Assembly (NCBI GenBank): GCA_030065125.1
Contig: JASJDM010000025.1
Coordinates: 20,924-84,923 of the forward strand
Length of the DNA stretch: 64,000 nucleotides
Direction: 5' to 3'
From: Lysobacterales bacterium
Lineage (GTDB): Bacteria; Pseudomonadota; Gammaproteobacteria; Xanthomonadales; SZUA-38
Position 1 is the first letter of the stretch. Every line of letters begins with the position of its first letter. A program made the translations under genes and the position numbers. The notes beneath the pieces are model-generated. The model saw only the letters and a list, made by a program, of their open reading frames with translations, searched no databases and had not been told where the DNA came from. Below are positions 59,809 to 64,000 of the stretch, in pieces.

Positions 59809-60825
59809 ATGACGACCAATTCTCCTATCGGATGCAGTGCGCCGCAGAAGGCGCTGCTTGCCAAGCTTGCCAAATTTGCCCAAACCGACGCTGAGGTACT
59901 GATCAGCGGAGCCAGCGGCACCGGCAAAGAACTCTACGCCCGTTACCTACACGAGCACAGCAACAGAGCAACCAGGGAATTTGTTCCCGTCAACTGTGGA
60001 ACCCTTGGCGGGGATCTCCTGGAAAATGTTCTGTTCGGACACGTTGGCGGTGCCTACACCAGCGCCAACTCAAGCACCACCGGTCTGGTGCAGCTCGCAG
60101 AAGGCGGAACGCTTTTTCTGGATGAAGTGGATTCGCTGTCCATTCCCTGCCAGATCAAACTTTTACGTTTTCTTCAGGACGGGGAATATCGACGACTGGG
60201 TGAAGCGAACATCCGCCGGGCCGATGTCCGCATCATCGCAGCCACAAACTCCGACCTGCTGGACGCCATCGAAAAGGGTCGTTTTCGCAGCGACCTCTAT
60301 TTTCGTCTCAGGGTGGTGCCAATCACTGTCCCTACCCTTTGGGACAGGCCAGAAGACATCGAACTGATGGTTCAGCGTTTTCTCGAAGATTCCGCCCGGG
60401 AATACGGCCTTCCAAAGGCCGAGATCTCCAAGCCGGCGATGGCGTTCATGCGCCAGTACGCCTGGCCGGGTAACGTGCGCGAACTGCAGAACTGCATCCG
60501 CTACCTGACCTGTCTCCAGCTCGAAATGCCCGCCCAGCCCGAAGACCTTCCGCTGCTGGAGCGTTTGCCGGGGCAGAAGTCGGAATCCGAGCAGTCCGAA
60601 TCCGTACCGACCGCCGGGAACCCGGTGACCGGACAGCCCCTTAAAGAAGCCAAGAGGGAGGTCGTAGCGGAGTTTGAGCGCCGCTACATCGAAAACGTAC
60701 TGAGGCGCGCCGGCGGCAACATCAGCAGAGCGGCAAAAATGAGCGGCAAGGCGCGGCGGGCGTTTTTTGAGCTGATGCGCAAGCATGAAATCCACGCGGA
60801 GCGCTTCAAGAACGCCGCAGGCTGA
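59809..60825 (+). CDS. AAA+ enhancer-binding-protein-like regulator with altered GAFTGA loop
   Basis: This 338-aa protein has a sigma-54 activator AAA+ domain with Walker A GASGTGKE (34-41), Walker B TLFLDEVD (101-108), the RRLGEANIRRADVRIIAATN segment, R-fingers (FRSDLYFRL), and a C-terminal Fis helix-turn-helix (GGNISRAAKMSGKARRAFFELMRKHEI). The sigma-54-contacting loop reads GAYTSA (81-86) instead of GAFTGA. There is no receiver or sensor domain. ATG 59809 is preceded by GGGGGAG and is preferred to upstream starts. Confidence 0.85.
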   Translation: MTTNSPIGCSAPQKALLAKLAKFAQTDAEVLISGASGTGKELYARYLHEHSNRATREFVPVNCGTLGGDLLENVLFGHVGGAYTSANSSTTGLVQLAEGGTLFLDEVDSLSIPCQIKLLRFLQDGEYRRLGEANIRRADVRIIAATNSDLLDAIEKGRFRSDLYFRLRVVPITVPTLWDRPEDIELMVQRFLEDSAREYGLPKAEISKPAMAFMRQYAWPGNVRELQNCIRYLTCLQLEMPAQPEDLPLLERLPGQKSESEQSESVPTAGNPVTGQPLKEAKREVVAEFERRYIENVLRRAGGNISRAAKMSGKARRAFFELMRKHEIHAERFKNAAG

Positions 60826-60829
60826 ATCG

Positions 60830-61798
60830 TCAGGCGGGTCCAGCCTTCCTCTGAACCGGCCGGGCCAGCCAGTCCTGGACCCAGGTAGCCACCGGGTCAT
60901 GAGGGTCAGTGGAATCGGCGGAGACGATCCGCCGCAGATGATTGCGTTTTTTCGCTGCATCGGAAGACGAGGGCTTGACGGGCGCACCTGACAGCTCGTC
61001 TAGAACGGCGGCGCGGAGCCCGCGCAGCAGATCCCGCCAGTGGCGGTCCAGCTCGCGTTCGCTGGAGCCCGGCAGCTCCATGCGACGGACGTCGAGCCAG
61101 GCATCGCTGCAGCCCATTCGCGCCGCTACCAGCATGGCGGTCACGCGAACCCGCCAGTTTTCGTCCGCCAGGCCGGAGCGCAGCACTTTGACTGCGTCTC
61201 CGGCAGGATCGGCCTGGTCGTGCAGCAGCCAAAGCAGGACTTCCCGACGCTCTTCCGCTGAAGAAAGCTGCTCAAACAGCGCCGACCGACCGGGGTGGCG
61301 GCGCTGCCGGGCCGCAATCTGTTCAGCGCCGGCTTCTACAAAGGCCAGCCCGAGCTTTTCCGCGGTCCTGGCAGCTGCAGCGGACACCCTTTGGCTGGTG
61401 TGCGTTCTCAGCTCCTGCACTTTCGGCAGCACCGAAAGGCAGTTGGTCTCTGCCGCGGCGTACAGGCCCAGCAGAACCTGCCGCTGGCCATCTGACCCGA
61501 CCAGGGTTTCGATATCGTCCGATTTCAGGCAGGGCAGATTCGCCCGTATATCGGCCGAAACAGCGAGCTGGGCGTCCCCGGCAACCGACAGCAGCCGGAA
61601 CCGGACTACCGGGTTGAAGGTGTAGTGAATCGTTGCCCCGTCGCCCACCCAGTCGGCCAACTCCGGCTCACCTGGTATCAGCGGCGGCGTAGCCAGGGCT
61701 GAATCGCCCGTTCGGAAACCCAGCTTCCCAAGGGCACGGTCGATCTCAGCGAACCCCAAGTGTGGGTCAACCACCAGTTTTCGCTCTTGCACAGCCAT
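60830..61798 (-). CDS. Hypothetical helical protein (HEAT-like C-terminal half)
   Basis: This 322-aa protein has no signal peptide or membrane segment. The first 130 residues are of mixed structure (NPVVRFRLLSVAGDAQL). The rest is rich in helical pairs resembling HEAT repeats (AEERREVLLWLLHDQ, WRVRVTAMLVAARMG, ELDRHWRDLLRGLRAAVLDEL). It is the last gene of a three-gene leftward cluster and starts four bases before the preceding stop. Its role is unknown; an accessory or immunity function to the toxin-like gene is possible. Confidence 0.55.
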   Translation of the reverse strand: MAVQERKLVVDPHLGFAEIDRALGKLGFRTGDSALATPPLIPGEPELADWVGDGATIHYTFNPVVRFRLLSVAGDAQLAVSADIRANLPCLKSDDIETLVGSDGQRQVLLGLYAAAETNCLSVLPKVQELRTHTSQRVSAAAARTAEKLGLAFVEAGAEQIAARQRRHPGRSALFEQLSSAEERREVLLWLLHDQADPAGDAVKVLRSGLADENWRVRVTAMLVAARMGCSDAWLDVRRMELPGSSERELDRHWRDLLRGLRAAVLDELSGAPVKPSSSDAAKKRNHLRRIVSADSTDPHDPVATWVQDWLARPVQRKAGPA

Positions 61799-61801
61799 GT
61801 C

Positions 61802-62821
61802 CTACTCCACAATCTCCTGGAGCTCGCCGGTATCGCCGTAGAAGTACACCCGGCAGCCAATGTCCAGGAGCGGCCGCTTTTCCTGCTCCGCGGACCAGGA
61901 CTCGTCAAAAACCACCTGCACGGTCTTGACGGCGGAACCATCAGAAAGCTCACCCTTTTCGATCACGTTCAACAGCGCAAAAATTTCCCAGCCGTGAATG
62001 TGCTCACCCGGATTGAGAGCACAGGCGAATTCCACGGTCTGGTCGGTGTCGCGGTAGCCGACGCCCTGGAGGCGTGCATTTCCGGCGACATAGAGATCCT
62101 GCTCTTCCGGCAACACACGCGGTCTTCTGTAAGTCGTCCGACGGGCCTTGGCGGCCCGGGCCATTGCCCATTGGTGCGGCATGATCCGGCTCAAATAGTC
62201 GGCTCCGGCAACGACATCAAGGTCTCGGGTCAGCAGGTGCTGGCCATCGAATTTTTCAACGTTCCAGCCGGCGCCGAAGAACGCAGCGGGGTCGGCATAA
62301 TACTTTTCAACTTCCCGCTGATTCGTCACAGCCAGATGGCTGTTGCCATCGACCAGAGGCACCTCGGGCAAGCAATTGCAGCCTCCGCCGTCTGCGTAGA
62401 GCTCAGCACTGTAGACGCCAACCGTTCCGAGAAGACCCCGGCACAGCTCGACTGAGTTGGACTGGAATTCAATGAGTTCGGCCTGGGAGTCGCCGCTGTC
62501 AACCACAAGATCGACGTTTACACGGCAAAAGACATCCCCGTCTTCGTCTGGTGGAAATAGCTTGGCTGTCCCAAGGTAACCGGGCCTGAAATTGAACAGG
62601 ACAAACACGGGTTGGCCCCGCTCTGTGGGTTCGTTACGGAGGCCGCTAAGATGAGCGGTCAGATCGCTACCAGTGCCCTGCTCGGTGGCGCTTTCCCAAC
62701 TCTCCACGTCGGGAAACGGACTGTTGGACAGCAAGTCGAACAGCGTGTCAGCGTAATCACGGAACCCGCCAAAAAGGCTGTGGCAATTAAACCGAAGGAA
62801 GTCGGGTCGCTTTTTCATCAT
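61802..62821 (-). CDS. Hypothetical cytoplasmic protein, toxin-cluster neighbour
   Basis: This 339-aa protein starts MMKKRPDFLRFNCHSLFGGF. It has no signal peptide, a Cys pair in GGGCNCLPEVPL, and the conserved-looking PHQWAMARAAKARRTTYRRPR. I do not recognise the family. It starts eight bases after the stop of the partial gene at 62830 and is clearly in the same operon. Immunity or adaptor function is inference from position only. Confidence 0.55.
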   Translation of the reverse strand: MMKKRPDFLRFNCHSLFGGFRDYADTLFDLLSNSPFPDVESWESATEQGTGSDLTAHLSGLRNEPTERGQPVFVLFNFRPGYLGTAKLFPPDEDGDVFCRVNVDLVVDSGDSQAELIEFQSNSVELCRGLLGTVGVYSAELYADGGGCNCLPEVPLVDGNSHLAVTNQREVEKYYADPAAFFGAGWNVEKFDGQHLLTRDLDVVAGADYLSRIMPHQWAMARAAKARRTTYRRPRVLPEEQDLYVAGNARLQGVGYRDTDQTVEFACALNPGEHIHGWEIFALLNVIEKGELSDGSAVKTVQVVFDESWSAEQEKRPLLDIGCRVYFYGDTGELQEIVE

Positions 62822-62829
62822 ATTCTTAC

Positions 62830-64000
62830 CTACTTCTTCTTCGTAGTGCTCGCGGCAGCAACGAATTTGAGCTTGCCGTCTGAACCGAAGGTAGCGACAA
62901 ATATACCTTCATCGTATTCATGAGCGGCAAGCCGATTAGCCACGCTTTGCGCATGCCTAGGATCTTCGCAAAAGTAAATGACACCCTGATATGGGCCATC
63001 CGAAGTCTTGAGCTTTCCGTCTTTTGCCAGCGTGGAGTAGATCTCGGCCTGTTTTAGGTCAAACGACTCTCCCGCCTTATCCTCGACGAGATATAGACCA
63101 CTTGGAGGGCGCCTGGGCGGATCCGCCTTGCTTTTCACATTCATGGCGCCGTCCGCCATCTTCACCGGCGCGTCAGGCGAATCGAATTCAAGCTTACGGC
63201 TCGCGCCCTCGATCTCGAATGAACCACTGAGTTCTCCTTGAATAGACGGTGGTTTGCCGGTGGATTTGAAGATCCTGCGACGGAATTCCGCGAAATACTC
63301 ACCGATAGATGCGCTGTCCTGCTCCTTGACGACTTCGCGAAACTTCAAGTACAGATCCAGCTGTTCCCATGCGGAGTCAAACTTGTCGAAGATGTGTTTG
63401 ATCACGGCCTTCTTGATCTTGTCGCGATACTTCTGGTATCCGCTCAACCTGATATCGGGCAGGATTTCATGAATTACGTCCGTCAGATCATCGATAAGCG
63501 ATCTCTTCCCCGCGTCATCCAGTGAACCGAAAAGCTTTTCAACTACGGGCCTCCAATGCAGGATCGGTCCGACGTCGACGTCCTTCCACGCGGAGCCGAG
63601 GTTCCTTTTCAGATCCCGAAGCGTTTTCTTGAGTGGTTCAAAGCTTTCTTTCCCCAGTGGATATCGTTTTGCCAGTGTCTCGCGGAAAGTTTTGAAATCG
63701 TAGCGACCAGTCCGTGTGAATCCTTCAAGAATGGGCTTGAGCTCATCTGCCGTCAGATTAAATTCACCCGCCCTTTCTTTCAGCGCGTCTGAAGCCTTGT
63801 TAAGTTCGGCATTTTTTGCCTCCCACAAATCTAAGTTGTCCTTCCTGCTCACAGCATCACGCGCGGCCGCCTTTCTGTGGAGTGCTTCCAACTCATCACT
63901 GAAGTCGGCTACGATATCAGTACCTTCGGCCGATGATGCGTCGGCCAGTTTGCGAAAAGTTGGGCCGAGCTCAATCAATACGCCATCGGGGAAATTTTTT
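62830..64000 (-). CDS. Partial gene: C-terminal part of a putative polymorphic toxin
   Basis: The frame is open through the right edge of the window (KNFPDGVLIELGPTF at its start), so only the C-terminal about 390 residues are seen. The first 240 are charged and helical. The last 90, SGLYLVEDKAGESFDLKQAEIYS onward, have the look of a PD-(D/E)XK nuclease: VEDKAG gives E-x-K followed by Q-A-E-I-Y, as in Tox-REase-type toxin ends. The terminal KKK tail is basic. Two small co-directional genes follow. The nuclease assignment is inference. Confidence 0.5.
   Translation of the reverse strand, partial: KNFPDGVLIELGPTFRKLADASSAEGTDIVADFSDELEALHRKAAARDAVSRKDNLDLWEAKNAELNKASDALKERAGEFNLTADELKPILEGFTRTGRYDFKTFRETLAKRYPLGKESFEPLKKTLRDLKRNLGSAWKDVDVGPILHWRPVVEKLFGSLDDAGKRSLIDDLTDVIHEILPDIRLSGYQKYRDKIKKAVIKHIFDKFDSAWEQLDLYLKFREVVKEQDSASIGEYFAEFRRRIFKSTGKPPSIQGELSGSFEIEGASRKLEFDSPDAPVKMADGAMNVKSKADPPRRPPSGLYLVEDKAGESFDLKQAEIYSTLAKDGKLKTSDGPYQGVIYFCEDPRHAQSVANRLAAHEYDEGIFVATFGSDGKLKFVAAASTTKKK

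Overview
The window reads as chromosome of a GC-rich gammaproteobacterium. The main evidence is the translation/nucleoid block on the minus strand (27131 down to 19689): thrS, infC, rpmI, rplT, pheS, pheT, ihfA and a MerR-family gene, in the order typical of Gammaproteobacteria. Secreted proteins with a C-terminal F-x-x-G-F-E tail, a fused IcmF mutase and dispersed REP-like palindromes suggest a Xanthomonadales/Wenzhouxiangella-like or related free-living lineage. That placement is inference.

1-9.2 kb holds housekeeping and miscellaneous genes: agmatinase, HemN, a DUF4252 lipoprotein, a methyltransferase overlapping pdxH, peptide deformylase, a secreted SUMF1-domain protein behind a CRP-like palindrome, and a ParA-type ATPase. 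9.2-19.2 kb holds REP-like repeats, a tandem pair of zinc-ribbon proteins, a secreted hydrolase with duplicated C-terminal modules, a beta-lactamase-fold hydrolase, a PLP decarboxylase and icmF. 19.2-27.3 kb is the thrS-to-ihfA block. It starts with what looks like a complete threonine attenuator: a promoter, a nine-codon leader peptide ending in three Thr codons, an antiterminator and a terminator. infC has an AUC start.

27.3-35.7 kb carries a 60-bp palindrome, an AKR/SDR/deacetylase operon, tRNA-Val, uvrB, an aspartate aminotransferase, an orphan pseudopilin, a BrnT/BrnA toxin-antitoxin pair and tRNA-Asn(GUU).

From tRNA-Asn rightwards the sequence is accessory. The 3' half of tRNA-Asn recurs at about 40.34, 45.77, 50.08 and 53.37 kb, each copy followed by a terminator hairpin. 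These copies divide the region into at least four tandem integrated modules: (1) a 1386-aa crystallin/metallophosphoesterase protein; (2) a complete urease operon, ureDABCEFG; (3) VapBC, cytochrome c, a lipase-like hydrolase and RhlE; (4) TetR, a membrane protein and a beta-propeller protein. Modules 1 and 2 end in the same 67-bp sequence, and the tRNA copies decay with distance from the intact tRNA. No integrase is present in the window. I regard this array as the most interesting system here.

Beyond 53.4 kb are an operon of one small and three paralogous secreted decapeptide-repeat proteins, a CadC-like TPR regulator, an enhancer-binding-protein-like regulator with a non-canonical GAFTGA loop, and a three-gene leftward cluster that runs off the window and looks like the end of a toxin with accessory or immunity genes.
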